Source: Brachynemurus nebulosus
Taxonomy: Eukaryota > Arthropoda > Insecta > Neuroptera > Myrmeleontidae
DNA: 64,000 bases
NCBI GenBank assembly: GCA_035578155.1
Contig: JAPWDM010000005.1
Span: forward strand, 37,968,108 to 38,032,107
Direction of reading: 5' to 3'
Part shown: one piece after another, positions 37,508 through 49,080 of the stretch
How the letters are laid out: each line of letters opens with the position of its first letter
How positions within the stretch are numbered: the stretch's first letter is position 1
The notes under the pieces: generated by a model
Told to the model about the DNA's origin: nothing
Databases searched by the model: none
The model's input: only the letters and a program-made list of their open reading frames with translations
Translations under genes and position numbers: made by a program

Positions 37508-38428
37508 CCCAAGAACGACAAACCGGGGTAGATATGTACCCCAGGTAAATTTTAAATTACGTTTTTAAATTAGTCACTGACATTATCGATTGGACACCTA
37601 TACCATAATTTAGTTCAAGGTTCTGACAGTTGGGTAAGGTTGGGAAATCCTTCAGTTTCTTGTCTACTGTGCCGAAGTGAAGACGTGAAGCTAGTGTGGG
37701 GTTGATATCTAGCCCGATTTGTAGTTTGCGTCGATGTTTTGTGTAGGTAAATTATTTTTATTTTTCTTGCTAAAATAATTTTAATTCACTTATAGTAACG
37801 TAATTTTGCAATAAAACATTAGATATATAATTTTCGGTGACGATTTTCATATTTTGAGTACACATACACTGGGAATAGCAATATAATTGACACGCGTTGC
37901 TTGTTTTTGGCAGATGATGAAGACCTGCGAGAATCAAAGAATACTATGTTGCAGCGATTGTAGCGCCTTTGAATAAGTTAAATTCTTAAAACCCAATATT
38001 TCATGCTTTTTTATTTGATTTTTCCACATATCAAATTCCCAGTTTCTTTTAATTTTCAAAATCTCAAATAATTAAACTTTTTTGGCAAAATATCATGATG
38101 CCATTTTTTTTTTTGAAGTCTTTTGTGTCCTCTTTAAAATACCGTCTCAAATTTGAAAATCGGTTCATTAGAAAAATAGTTATCAATTTTTGTTTATTAA
38201 ATGACAGTTTGACCGTTTTTGCATACTATTAGCTATTTAAATCGATTTTTCGTCGACTAAACTTTGATTAAATTAAATTCTCTTCAGCATCAAAAATCGA
38301 AAAAATTCATGTACTTGTAAGTGAAATTACTGCCGTCAGAACGATTTTACGACCAAAAATCCCGTGGGGTAAATATATACCCCGGTTTGTAGTTTAAGAG
38401 TAGAAAAAATAGGTTTGTCGTTCTAGGG
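37508..38428. mobile_element. piggyBac-type MITE (family P2), 921 bp
   Basis: The left end is TTAA-CCCAAGAACGACAAACC. The right end, reverse-complemented, is TTAA-CCCTAGAACGACAAACC. Subterminal GGGGTA...TACCCC words (GGTAGATATGTACCCC on the left; GGGGTAAATATATACCCC on the right) occur at both ends. TTAA target and CCCT terminus mark the piggyBac superfamily. The interior is unlike family P1. No transposase frame. Confidence 0.85.
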
Positions 38429-38717
38429 TTAATGTTTCTACCTTAATGAGGGATATTGTGGTAATATTTGATTGCAGATGTTGACAAAGCCTCTAAGGAA
38501 TAGAGAAAAGTTTGACTGAAATCTGTCTAGTAGCTTTTGGATTATCCGCACAGATAATATAGGTCTTGTACGGAGCCCTCCGTGCGTGAGCTTGTTTTTT
38601 ATTAAGTCTATGGTTTTCTTTTCTAGAATTCGATTTTCTGTTAGTTCTATACGGTAGAAGATTTATCAAAAAATCCAAAAATTTATGTCTACACTATAAA
38701 ATACAATAGTCTACATA

Positions 38718-39375
38718 TGAGTCGATGAGTTTCAAAACTATCTAATTGACACAACTAAAAATGTTCAGGAAACACAAAAAACTGTTTTCTCACTTATGAA
38801 AACTAAGATATTTTCTTATAATTTAGTAGAATATTCTCCTATAAAACAAGTCTCTTTACTGTAATTTAACAGTAAAATTCAAATCAGAACCAGGATGTTT
38901 CACACAATTTTATTCTGCACACATTCGCAGCCTCTTATATTTGACAATTCCACAAGTTTCTTTGTATTTTTTTCTAGTTATTCCAATAGTAAATATTTTC
39001 TTAGAGAGAGTAATAAAATTATCACATACAATTATTTGATCTTCTGCAGGCCCTGCAGTGCTACATATTGACTACCTAACTAGCTATTTTTGTTCCAGGT
39101 TTTTCTAATGACGCCATTTTTATATAAGTAATTAGATAGTTTTGCAACTGGTTTGTGTTGCTTGCAACGTCATGTTTTTTCAGTTGGAAAATATTGCAAT
39201 TAGTTACTTTTGAAATAGTTTCGTATTTTTGTCATTAAAATTAAAGGGGAAAAAGTTGACTTAGCACCGTCTAGGTGGTATTTTTTGGTGCAGTTTATCC
39301 TCCTGAATAATAAACCGTATCTAACTCAATTTTGAAAAAATCGTCAATTAGATAGTTTTGAAACTCAGCGACTCA
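38718..39375. mobile_element. TA-flanked MITE, 658 bp, TIR about 38 bp
   Basis: The left end is TA-TGAGTCGATGAGTTTCAA. The right end, reverse-complemented, is TA-TGAGTCGCTGAGTTTCAA. Both continue AACTATCTAATTGAC, with one mismatch over the compared stretch. The interior also repeats TTAGATAGTTTTG near 39,133. No frame. Confidence 0.85.
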
Positions 39376-39850
39376 TATATCCACTTGTTTGATTAAAACT
39401 GTGTAACGGTTTGGTCTCTCGGAATTTCACGAGTAGTTTTTCCTCTTTCCAAAATTAATTCACTTCATTCATATTTAACTAAACATGCGTTAAATATCAC
39501 AAATCTTAATATAACGGTGACGTCGTCAGACCTGTGCATTCTTTTTATTAGTATAAATCTTTTGACTTTTTTATTAATAGTTCATAGGTCATTATAGTAT
39601 GCTACAATATTTCACAAATATGTATGCTAATGTGTTAATTAATTTTTTTCTAATAGTTAAAAAATATGTATAACGCACAAACTTTTGAAGAGGTGGGAGC
39701 AAAAAATTTGGCAATGAAGACGAATAATTTATAAAGAAAGTTCAAAAATATTTTATAAGCAGTATAATTTGTTAATTTTTTTGTAGTTTATTGATATCAG
39801 TTATCTGAGTTTCTTTATTCAGTTATAAAGTTTGATATTAAAAAAAAGCA

Positions 39851-40530
39851 ATGAGATTACTGGTAAGTTAGAATAAATTTATTTTTAATTACTCTTAAGT
39901 TCAATAGCATTCAAAAAAGATTCTGGAGCGCAAAATCTAGCAATCTTTCTAAAAGTAAATTCATTTCTGTGCTAAAAAGATTATATATTTTTCAAAACTT
40001 CAATTATGTAATTTTATTTAAAAACTATTAATCACATGTAATAATTTTTGCGGTTATCTTGTAGGTGTATTTTTTTCATCTGTTTGAATAAATTTAAATT
40101 TCTTTGGCGTGAAAGTCATAAATTTCATTTACAGTTAATAACACTGGCTGCCCTCATCGCCGTATGCGTGGCCGATAAACTAACTGGCCGAGAGCCAATC
40201 CCAATTTTACGTCAATCCAATGAAATCAATCCAGATGGTACATACCAATACTCGTATGAAACTGGTAACGGCATCTACGCTGAAGAAAAAGGATTTCTAA
40301 AGAACCCGGGTCGTGACGATGAGGCCCAAGTAGCCAATGGACAATTTCAGTACACAGCACCTGATGGCCAAGAAATCCGTTTAGCCTATAATGCCGATGA
40401 AAATGGTTTCCAACCGGAGGGTGACCATTTACCAACTCCCCCGCCTATTCCACCACTGATTTTACGCGCGTTGGAAGTGTTGGCCACTGCCAAACCACCT
40501 CAAGAAACTGACATAAGACGGCGCTTTTAA
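39851..40530 (+). CDS. Gene B: RR-1 type chitin-binding cuticle protein, 135 aa, two exons
   Basis: Exon 1 (39,851-39,862) encodes MRLL before a GTAAGT donor. Exon 2 (40,135-40,530) follows a TTCATTTACAG acceptor and completes the signal peptide ([13 protein letters not shown]). The mature protein begins [18 protein letters not shown], then [20 protein letters not shown]. The R&R core is G73-x8-G82-x6-Y89-x-A91-x-E93-x-G95-F96, followed by [17 protein letters not shown]. All canonical residues are present. It should be secreted and bind chitin in cuticle. An open frame extends upstream of exon 2 to an ATG at 40,048, but it would give no signal peptide and runs through the acceptor, so I reject that start. 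A poly-A signal, AATAAA, lies at 40,601-40,606. No strong TATA box was fixed; TATAAGC near 39,754 is a weak candidate. Confidence 0.93.
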
Positions 40531-40658
40531 GTAAATCAATTAGAAATTCCAAAATATTCAGTTGCATAAGTTTAATTTGTTAATTTAGATAGTGAGTAAT
40601 AATAAATTTTTTTACAAAAAATATGTAATGTATGATTTAGGTCAAGTGTGATTATTTG

Positions 40659-40931
40659 CAGAGCCGGATTCATCTAAGGCTACTTAGGACATGTATTTAA
40701 AGGCCTTCCACATAGTAACGGCTTCGACGACTGAATTATACATTCATAAAATAATAGAAAGTAAGAATAAAGAATAAAAGCGGTTAACTTTCCACAAATG
40801 AACGCGTTGAATTTTAATCAAAGAAAAATTTTGTTCAAATTCTTTCAAATTTTTTTCTAAATTTGACCGTCTTAGAAGAGGTCTCTACATCAAAAGTGTC
40901 CAGGGGCCTTTTAAAGACACACCTAGCTCTG
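40659..40931. mobile_element. hAT-type MITE, 273 bp, perfect 8-bp target duplication
   Basis: It starts CAGAGCCGGATTCATC and ends CCTAGCTCTG. ATTATTTG flanks both sides (40,651-40,658 and 40,932-40,939). It lies about 130 bp after the gene B stop codon and just beyond the gene B AATAAA, so gene B 3' processing should not depend on it. Confidence 0.9.
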
Positions 40932-40939
40932 ATTATTTG

Positions 40940-42560
40940 TATTTAAATGATAGGATAATATTTTATATTAAAATAAATATTTACAATATGACTTTGGTCA
41001 ACTAGTACTCACCTGTTACTTGTTAAGATGATTTTACAATTAGTAAATTAGTAAAACAAAAACATAAATTAATTTTGTACAAGGTTGTAGATGAAGTGAT
41101 AATAAATTTTTTATTATGTTAGATTTTATATTTTTATTTTTATTTAAGAATTCATGTCACATATTTCTTCATTCAATCAAACATATTTTGAGGAAAAATG
41201 TCTGTTCTTTTTTTTCAATTATTTCTTTTAAAAATATAAAATTTTCTTAATGCAAATGTACTCAATTCTTTCACCTTCATCTAAACCTTAAGACATTATG
41301 ATAGAAATAATTAAAAAAAGGCTAAGGAAGGAAAGAAACTTACTCCAAACGTAAGGAGTTTCGATTTTTGGAACTAGACATAGGGGTAGAAGCTGAAAAA
41401 ATATTTACATTCTTACATTGTTTACGCGATCATTTAGGTGAGCTAGGTGACCAACTGGGACCCTAGAAACAGAGTGGCGCGAAAAACTACTAATTAAGAG
41501 CTAGTCAGTGGACTGTATAGTGAATTTCTGAGAAATTGACATTTGCAAATTCAACTGGTCAGAAAGCATACACAATTTCTTTATCGTTCTAAAAAGTTTT
41601 CTACTACTCCCTCTCATTTTATTCAGTTTAATTTTTATGGGACTTTTTTAGGAAAAGCGAAAACTTGAGACTCAGATTACCAAAATTTCATCAACGGTTC
41701 TGATTTATACAATTTTTGTAGCTATTAATTTAAAAAAAGAAACAATTCAATTTGATGACGTCATCATGTACACGAAATTTTTTAAAGCTCCAAAAACTGT
41801 ATTTTTGATGTTAGAAACAAGAAATTTGAAGACGTTTACAGGTATTCGATATAGTTTCCTTAATTTTTGATCAAATCAGACTTAATTTCAGAGATAATAG
41901 ATATAAAATTATATATACGGAAATTAAATCACATTTCCTGAACAAATTTGCTTATTTTGACCTAAGGACATAACTTATGTGAAAGTAAATCATCGAATAA
42001 GTTACAACACCACTGTTGCATAAAATATATGTAACAACAACATAATATATTCCATATAAAATAGTTTTTTCGAATGGGGAAATGGTTGACTATAATATAG
42101 TTAGATTTAATAAATCTTAAATAATTTCAACGAATTCGAGATTGCAAAGGATATGTCACATTGCAGGCCCCATCTTTAGAATTCGGCGCACTGCTGATGT
42201 ACGTCATTGAAATTACAAAAAATTTTTTTGAAGCAAAATCGTCATACTTGTTTATAAATTTTATAACCTACGAAATGTCGATTGTAATGACTTGTATATG
42301 ATTTTTGTTGTAATTTGAAACTATTTATTAAGGTAGTAGTCTGGTAACTCGCGTTGTTTTTCATACCTATTTTTAGGGGCATTTTTTTTTTTGAGAAAGA
42401 ACAAATGAAAAGTTTTGAATTTTTAATATTTTTTTTATTTAGGTACATCTTAAGGTACCAAAAAAATTTCTTTTGAATAAATTAAATTTTGTTTTATTAT
42501 TATTATTATCACTTGAAGTTGGCGTCTCAAAAGAGCACCTGGATGGCCCGCGTGATTTTG
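40940..42560. other. Intergenic, no gene seen
   Basis: AT-rich sequence without supported genes. The part around 41,510-41,780 resembles text near 29,690 and 52,440 (for example GTATAGTG(A/G)ATT, CAGATTACC), suggesting an old interspersed repeat. Confidence 0.5.
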
Positions 42561-42830
42561 ACTCTTGGGGACATCTGAAATCAAAAATTCTTAATTAGTC
42601 TTAATCTATAGATATGTCATTCTGGTCGGAACTAGAATTATGAAATTTTATCGAAAAATAACTAAAAAATGGCGGACTTCGAAAAAAATTTCAATTTCAA
42701 TTTTTTTTTTTCAAAGTCCGCCATTTTGTTATTTTTCGATAAAATTTCATAATTCTAGTTCCGGCCAGAATGACATATCTATAGATTAAAACTAATTAAG
42801 AATTTTTGATTTCAGATGTCCCCAAGAGTT
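42561..42830. mobile_element. 270-bp near-perfect palindrome
   Basis: The left arm starts ACTCTTGGGGACATCTGAAA. The right arm ends TTTCAGATGTCCCCAAGAGT. The arms also share GTCATTCTGG(T/C)CGGAACTAG and AAAATGGCGGACTT with their complements. The loop near 42,695 is a short AT-rich stretch. Few mismatches, so either young or maintained by gene conversion. Confidence 0.85.
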
Positions 42831-43153
42831 TAACAATATTTGGAATAAATATATTTGTCGTGCCAACATTAATTTTTATCCTCATAATTATTGAAGTAAT
42901 AATGCACAGTATTACGTGTAGGTACATTAATTAAAAATTAATAATTTTTTGTAATTAAATTTTTTAACAAACTGCACATAAACTGTTCATTTTTATTAAC
43001 TTGATTAATGTAAAAAATAAGTTAATAGTCGCTTCTAGCCATTTAATTTTTTGATTTTTATCAAAATTTATTGATTGATAAAAATATTTATATAAGTACA
43101 TATATCCTAATTAATAGAGCTATATTTGTTTAATTTTTTGTCCGGATATATTG

Positions 43154-43185
43154 TATAAAAAGAAAGTTGTGTTACATCTTCAGTT
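43154..43185 (+). promoter_or_regulatory. Core promoter candidate of gene C (TATA plus initiator)
   Basis: TATAAAAA starts at 43,154 and TCAGTT at 43,180-43,185. If the A of TCAGTT is +1, the TATA box starts at -28, the standard arthropod spacing. This predicts a 5' leader of about 375 nt before the gene C start at 43,557, longer than for its neighbours, with an ATGATGTAA mini-frame near the cap. Confidence 0.5.
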
Positions 43186-43556
43186 TTATACGAAATGATG
43201 TAAAATTGTTTAAGCAGATTTTAATATAAATTTATCGCCAAATACATTTGATTACGTAGTCCTCTTTACATATCTTCAACGTATGTACCTAGTTAAATTT
43301 TTTTTGCAATCGAATAAAAGAACCGTAGGAGAACGGTAATTTATTAAAACTAAAAATAGAAAGAGAAATTTTTGAAAAAAGACCAAGATGCAGTAAGAAA
43401 TTATTTGTTTATTTGTTTATTGTAACTTTATTGATTAGTTTTAAAATCGTTTGATTTACAAGTAACGTTCGATTTAAGACTGATCCGATTTGAAATATTA
43501 AAGGAAGTTGGGTGAAAAGTGTTTGGTGTCGTTGCTGTTCGAGTTGGAAGTTTATA

Positions 43557-45662
43557 ATGAGATTATCTTTTGTAAGTTTGATAATAACAATATATTTTAT
43601 ATATAATTTGATTTTAATGTTACAATTGAAAGAATTGATTCTGCACTAACTATCGTTTAATTTTAATAAAATATATTTATATTCAGAGAATATCATTTAT
43701 TGTAACGTAAGAAAAAGTATAGTATAGACATTCTGCTCCTAGTTAGTATAAGGTCATATTGATAGCTCTATATGAATGAAATAGTAAGGCAGTAAGCCGT
43801 TGATATCGATAACATTCCGGCAAACACAAGTTAGCTTTGGTAATAACTGCAAAAATAATAAAAATCTGAAACGTCTTTTAAAAATTTTTTTATTAGTTAG
43901 GCATGTTAAATTTCCACGACATGTTGTTGTAGTTGGTGCAAATTTGAATCTAGAACAAAATATAACATATCATCTTAATCTATGTTGTTATAGCTAGTGA
44001 AACACGTAGAGGATTTTCGATTAGTTAATTCAAACATTTTTTATTAACTTATTAATAAACCTGCCTAAAATTAATTGCGTTTTTTCTTGAACCAAAAGGA
44101 CCAAGTTTTAGTTCATCAATATTTTTAAAATCCTCTGTGTTTCTCTAGCCATAACAATGTAGATTAAGAGGATATTTTTTATTTTTTCCAGATTCAAATT
44201 TGTATCAGAGTATATTGTGTACTATGGAGCGCCTCAAATTCAACATGCCTTTGAAAGATGGTTGCACTGCCACCATTTTGCAATATTTATCAGTGATGAT
44301 TTTTTTTTGCTACAATATATGCGCAATAACATCCTTGAATAGTATTTTCGTTATACCTTTTCTTCAAAAAAAAAAAAAAAAAAAAATAAAAAAATAAGTA
44401 AATAAATAAAAATAAAAATAAATAAATAAATAAATAAATCCAAAATATGCTGTTTTTGGTGGTATTTCTTTCTTTTATAGTTTTTGAAATCATTAAGTAA
44501 AATCGAAAGGTTAAATATAGGTGATCTGTCTATGAAAAGTCCTATCAAGTCCTATTAAAAAAGGAAGTTCTGGAAATCTCTTTAAACTTTAGAAACAATT
44601 TAGTGTTTTCCTGAGTTTTCGGAGCTTACACCATGCTGTTTGTAAGAGATAGGGTTACATTTTGAGAAAACTAAACTATATAACACTGGCTTAATTGTAG
44701 ACATTTCAAATGAGTCAATTGGAGTATTAATGTAAGGATATGATCCAGCGGACAGAGAAACACTATCCTAAAATTTTCAATTTATTCATAGTAAACACAG
44801 TTACCTACTTACGTTTTTAGGACACTTGAAAATACAAGCATTTATTGACTCTAGTAAGACTGACCAAGATACTGATGGGTAGCAGATGTGAGCCACAAAT
44901 TTTTTAAATAGACAACAAATGACCTTTCACCAACTGACCCATTCATAATCATTAGCGTTAAATAGTCAGCATATAAGTTTATAAAAATTATACCTTCAAA
45001 TGAATATTAATATTACATAATTTATAATATTTACAATAAGAATGTTTTAATACTTTTAATATTATTGTTGTATAAGATCAAAAGACGGATTACGCTTTTA
45101 TTAATAAAATAAATAATAAATACATCTAATTATTTATTTACTAGATAAATAATAATATAAATAAAAGTTTAACAAATGATAATATTTAATAATATCTTAA
45201 TATGGCTTCTTGATATGCTAATAATTGCTAAAAAACCTAAATTCATTTTTAAAATTTAACACATTAAAAAATATGTATGATTGTTTCAGCTAGTTAGCCA
45301 CCTTAATTTTACTACTAATCCGAAATACAAAGTGTCAAACCACTAATGAAGCTCAAGCTAAAATTTTACGACAAGTTAACGTAATAAATCCGGATGGATC
45401 ATATCACTACGCATATGAAACAGAAAATAATATAGCTGCCGAAGAACAGGGATTTTTAAGAAATCGTAATACACCGACTGAAGCACAAGTCAAGATTGGA
45501 CAATACCAATATGTTTCACCGGAAGGGGAAGTCATTCATCTTATGTATACAGCTGATGATACAGGATTTCATCCTTCCGGATCACATTTACCTATTGGGC
45601 CCCCAATACCGCCATTGATACAGAAAGCATTACGATATTTAGAAAAGCTTGGAAAATTGTAA
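43557..45662 (+). CDS. Gene C: divergent RR-1 type cuticle protein, 127 aa, two exons
   Basis: Exon 1 (43,557-43,571) encodes MRLSF before GTAAGT. Exon 2 (45,294-45,662) begins LATLILLLIRNTKCQTTNEA, which completes a signal peptide. Then come KILRQVNVINPDGSYHYAYE and TENNIAAEEQGFLRN. The R&R core is G74-x8-G83-x6-Y90-x-A92-x-D94-x-G96-F97, with Asp where the family has Glu. The tail is PIGPPIPPLIQKALRYLEK. The usual GNGI is ENNI here, so this is the most diverged member of the set. Two acceptors sit 4 bp apart (TTTCAG and CTAG); only CTAG keeps the frame. The intron (1.7 kb) holds a 350-bp palindrome. AATAAA lies at 45,678-45,683, only 16 bp after the stop. Likely a functional cuticle protein, since the frame is intact. 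Confidence 0.85.
43900..44249. mobile_element. 350-bp imperfect palindrome in gene C intron
   Basis: The left arm has GGCATGTTAAATTT, CAAATTTGAATCT, CTTAATCTATGTTGTTATAG and GTAGAGGATTT. The right arm carries their near complements in reverse order (AAATCCTCTGTG, CATAACAATGTAGATTAAGA, AGATTCAAATTTG, AAATTCAACATGCC). It is likely an old hairpin MITE. Confidence 0.7.
44365..44440. repeat. Poly-A and (AAAT)n simple repeat
   Basis: A run of about 22 A followed by AAATAAATAAAT-type repeats. Overlapping open frames on both strands are low-complexity. Confidence 0.85.
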
Positions 45663-45683
45663 TTATTTTTTTAAGAAAATAAA

Positions 45684-48380
45684 AAAGTAAAAAAAAATTT
45701 ATTTGTTTTATGTAATCACATTAGTTATATTCTATTCTTCAGCACTTCCATCAGTACATTTTTAGAATAGGTGGTTTTTTGAAGAAAGGAAATGATCTAG
45801 TTCCAAAAACTAACCTTATCAAATATCTAAAAATATTTGAAATTTGTACTTTTATGCAACGGACATAACAGATAAATATATAGTATGCCTATGATTGAAA
45901 ATTACAAGTACCTAGAGTGGAGTTTTTTACATTTATTGTACTGATTCCTTATCAACTCTTTATTAAGGCGGACAACTCTTTCACTAGTCAAACCTTATTT
46001 TTATTTTTATTCGTGTGATATTTTGAAAAATTCCAAATCGATGAACAATATTAAAAAAAAAGAATTACCTTTTGCAAAAAATACAATTCATGAGCATTAC
46101 AAAAAAAAAAAAAAAACTGATAAGTAAAGGTTCTGAGGCCGGACCACAACACGGCACAGCTTTTTTCGTCTGAAAAAAAGACAATAGCGGGGTTAATTTA
46201 GCGACGTCACATGGTCAAACAAATGGTCGGAAAACGACAAATTATATAACATGACCTAATGTTATATTAACTAATGGTGGAAATGATTCCAGGCTACAAG
46301 AATTCGATCTAAAATAAAAAAAATGGTTTTTAAAGAATTGGCTAATGCTTAAAAAAAGCATCGATATATATCTAAATTACGTGGTAGATCAAATGGTCGG
46401 AATACGACATTTCATATTACACAACCAAATGTTATTCCAACTAATTGTCGAAATGACTCCAGGCTACAAGAATTCTGTTTAAAATTAAAGAACGGTTTTT
46501 AAATATTTCTCTAATGCTTACAAAAGTGTCGATATCTACCTGAATTACATGGTAGACGAAGTGGTTGGAAAACGACATTTCATATTACACGACCGAATTT
46601 TATCGAGACCTTTGTTACACGACCAAATTTTATTGAGATTTGTCAGTTAAATTTTTTTATTATTTCCATTCTACTTAATTCCGGACTTCTGGGACGCATT
46701 AAATTCATTCCGGAATTATTTTAATAAAAATTTCAATGCGGGACAGCAGCTGTTTTTCCGGGACTGTCCCGCAGAATCTGGGACGGTTCGCCGCCTTATC
46801 CTTAATTATACTCCCTTAATATCTACCAAATTTTATTGTATTTTTTCGTGATAGCAATACTGATGTAAACTACATACTGCCGACTACATACATATGTTCG
46901 AAGCTCAAAGTTGTCTGAGGTTTATGTTACGTGGCGAAGTTTTAAATGAAAATTGCCTCAGTTACCTAATCAGTACTGACGTGGAATACCATGATTGTAC
47001 CAGTTCAACATATAAAAACAATAGAATTTTTAAAATGTATGAAGAACAAAAACTATTTCAAAAATCTAAAAAAATCTAAAACGATAACATAATATTTGGG
47101 TAATAAAATAACACAAAGTCCATTAATATTGTGTGTTTTTTCGAAACTAAATAAATAAACACACCAACGAAAAAATAACACAAAAAATGCAGACTTCTAG
47201 TTCTAAATAGAAGCGAAATTTTCGAAATACTAATCAAGTGCATTCAGAAGCTGGTATACACTGTCCATTTAAATAGAATTCCACAAATTGACTAAAGTTG
47301 TTATTTTTGAAGATGTACGTTTTTTCCAAATAGCTGAATAAAAGAAAGTTGAAATGTTATTTTTAGCTTTTAAAAGTTATCAGTTAGTAAAACAAATAAA
47401 TGAAACTAAAATTCTAAAAGTTCACATTTTTGGAATAAATTCAAATATAAGATTAAAGCGAACAATATAGACAAAACCCAATTATCATATTACAATCGTT
47501 ACATTATGTCAATTGGCTATACAGTTTAGAAATACCTCCGCCACTTGCATAACTCAGTGAATGCTGCTACCACATTAAATACTACTTTATCTTCGAAATG
47601 GGGCTTAAGAGTGGTTGAAGGAATCTCAACGATTACGATACTTCGTAGTTTCGTACAGTGGGATACAAAGAAAAAGTTTAATCTCCACATTTCAATGCGA
47701 AAAAGTACCTAACTTAAAAAGCGAAATTTTTGTGCTTATTAATTGAGATCTGTACATGCTGCATGCATATACCATATGAGTTTTTTCAGAGTTGCCATTT
47801 CTATTACAACCAAATTTTTATGATAGAAATGATACTAGAAAAGGTTCTTTTCTTGGATGTAACGGAAATGTAACCAAGAAAAACACTATCGGTTGAAGTA
47901 GACTCAAGTATATATGCATAAATTTACCGCCTAACTGATAAATTAAAGAAAAATTAAAAAATTAAACTTGAGTAAAAAAATTTTTTTACTCATTTATGTT
48001 GTTAATTAATGCATTAGAACAGTTTTATCGAAAAATTAATATATAGTCGCATTTAAAAATCTATAAGTTTGTATCATAGCTCGAAAACCATAAGAGCTAT
48101 AAAGCTCCTGACTATAGCAATCGGTTGCCCCCGTCGATATCTAAGTACAACCCTTATTTGAACAATTTTTCGATTAAATCAACGGTTTGCCTGTAATAAA
48201 AATGGCAACTCTCGAAAAACTCACACAGTATTACATTTCACCTTCATAGATACAATTTTCAAGTACCTATTAAAAAAAAAAAAAAAAATTGAGATAACTT
48301 TGATTGAATAGTAATTCAGTTAGAAGATATTTTTATCTCAGTTTAACAAACAAAGTTAGCTTTAATTTAATTTCATGAAA
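45684..48380. other. Intergenic between convergent genes C and D
   Basis: No supported gene. Contains the tandem repeat at 46,224-46,640 and, at 46,670-46,790, a G+C-richer patch with a possible hairpin (GCGGGACAG...CTGTCCCGC). The remainder is plain AT-rich sequence. Confidence 0.55.
46224..46640. repeat. 170-bp tandem repeat, about 2.4 units
   Basis: The word TGGT(C/T)GGAAAACGACA or its close variant occurs at 46,224, 46,394 and 46,562 (spacing 170 and 168 bp). Each full unit also has GACTCCAGGCTACAAGAATT or a one-base variant, and a TCGATAT...GGTAGA block. Units differ at many positions, so the array is old. The 170-bp length falls in the range common for satellite monomers. Confidence 0.8.
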
Positions 48381-48488
48381 TTTATTTCGAATTTATAGCA
48401 ATAATAAAAATATCCTTTTCGGTAACAAAATTTTAATTTATAAAAAGGAAAAATGTTGATACAACAAAAATTTGGTCTATTTTGCATT

Positions 48489-48991
48489 TTATCCATTTAA
48501 TCGCGGTGACGGTTGTTTGGGCGGTTGAGACAATATCCAGTTAATAGCACGTTGTATTGCTTCAGGAATTGGTGGAGCCACTGGCAAATGGGCACCCTGT
48601 GGTTGGAAGCCGTCCTCATTGGCGATGTATTGTAAAGCAATTTTTTGGCCGTCTGGGGCGGTGTAACTAAACTGTCCTTGAGCTTCTTCAGCTTCATTTT
48701 CCGTGCCGGGATTTTTCAATTTTCCTTGCTCCTCAGCGTTAATTCCATTCTCGGTTTCATAGAGCCATGAATACGAACCGTCTGGATTAATATCTTGTTG
48801 CTGGCGTAATATAGCGAATGGGGGATTCTTTTTGATTTGGGCGTGTACCACAACCAGCAGGAGAGCAAAGATGATCTAAAGAAAGGGATAAATATACACA
48901 TTATGAATTAAAATCACTTTTTAAACAATGAACGCAAAAATGTACAAAAAATGTTAAGTATTTATTTTTTTTTACTTACAAATGCTTTCAT
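48489..48991 (-). CDS. Gene D: RR-1 type chitin-binding cuticle protein, 132 aa, two exons
   Basis: On the minus strand, exon 1 (48,991-48,980) encodes MKAF before GTAAGT. Exon 2 (48,875-48,489) follows a CTTTCTTTAG acceptor and completes the signal peptide ([12 protein letters not shown]), probably cut before QIKKNPPF. Then [20 protein letters not shown] and [17 protein letters not shown]. The R&R core is G71-x8-G80-x6-Y87-x-A89-x-E91-x-G93-F94, then [18 protein letters not shown]. The C-terminus is proline-rich ([12 protein letters not shown]). All key residues are kept. The intron is only 104 bp. An internal ATG at 48,851 would drop the signal peptide, so I do not use it. TTTATT at 48,381-48,386 could serve as the poly-A signal on this strand. 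Confidence 0.93.
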
Positions 48992-49070
48992 GTTAAAAAA
49001 TCAAATAAAAACTAGAATTTACAAACTAAGCCGTTATTATAAAATGTTTTTTTACAAAATTTTAAACAGC

Positions 49071-49080
49071 TATATTTATA
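49071..49080 (-). promoter_or_regulatory. TATA box of gene D
   Basis: Read on the minus strand this is TATAAATATA, 80-89 bp upstream of the gene D start codon, the same form and distance as in genes A, E and the acidic gene. Confidence 0.75.

Larger units (their letters stand above)
33813..39850. other. Intergenic region between genes A and B
   Basis: No host gene supported over this 6 kb. It starts with T-rich sequence and candidate poly-A signals, then carries four inverted-repeat elements (34,535; 36,255; 37,508; 38,718) and one hairpin (34,820-35,020), each listed. Open frames at 35,087-35,437 and 35,699-35,896 have no recognisable content. Confidence 0.6.

Noticed and set aside
40048..40134. 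Upstream methionine for gene B
   Set aside because: This stretch is the intron. The exon at 39,851 gives a proper signal peptide and a GTAAGT donor.
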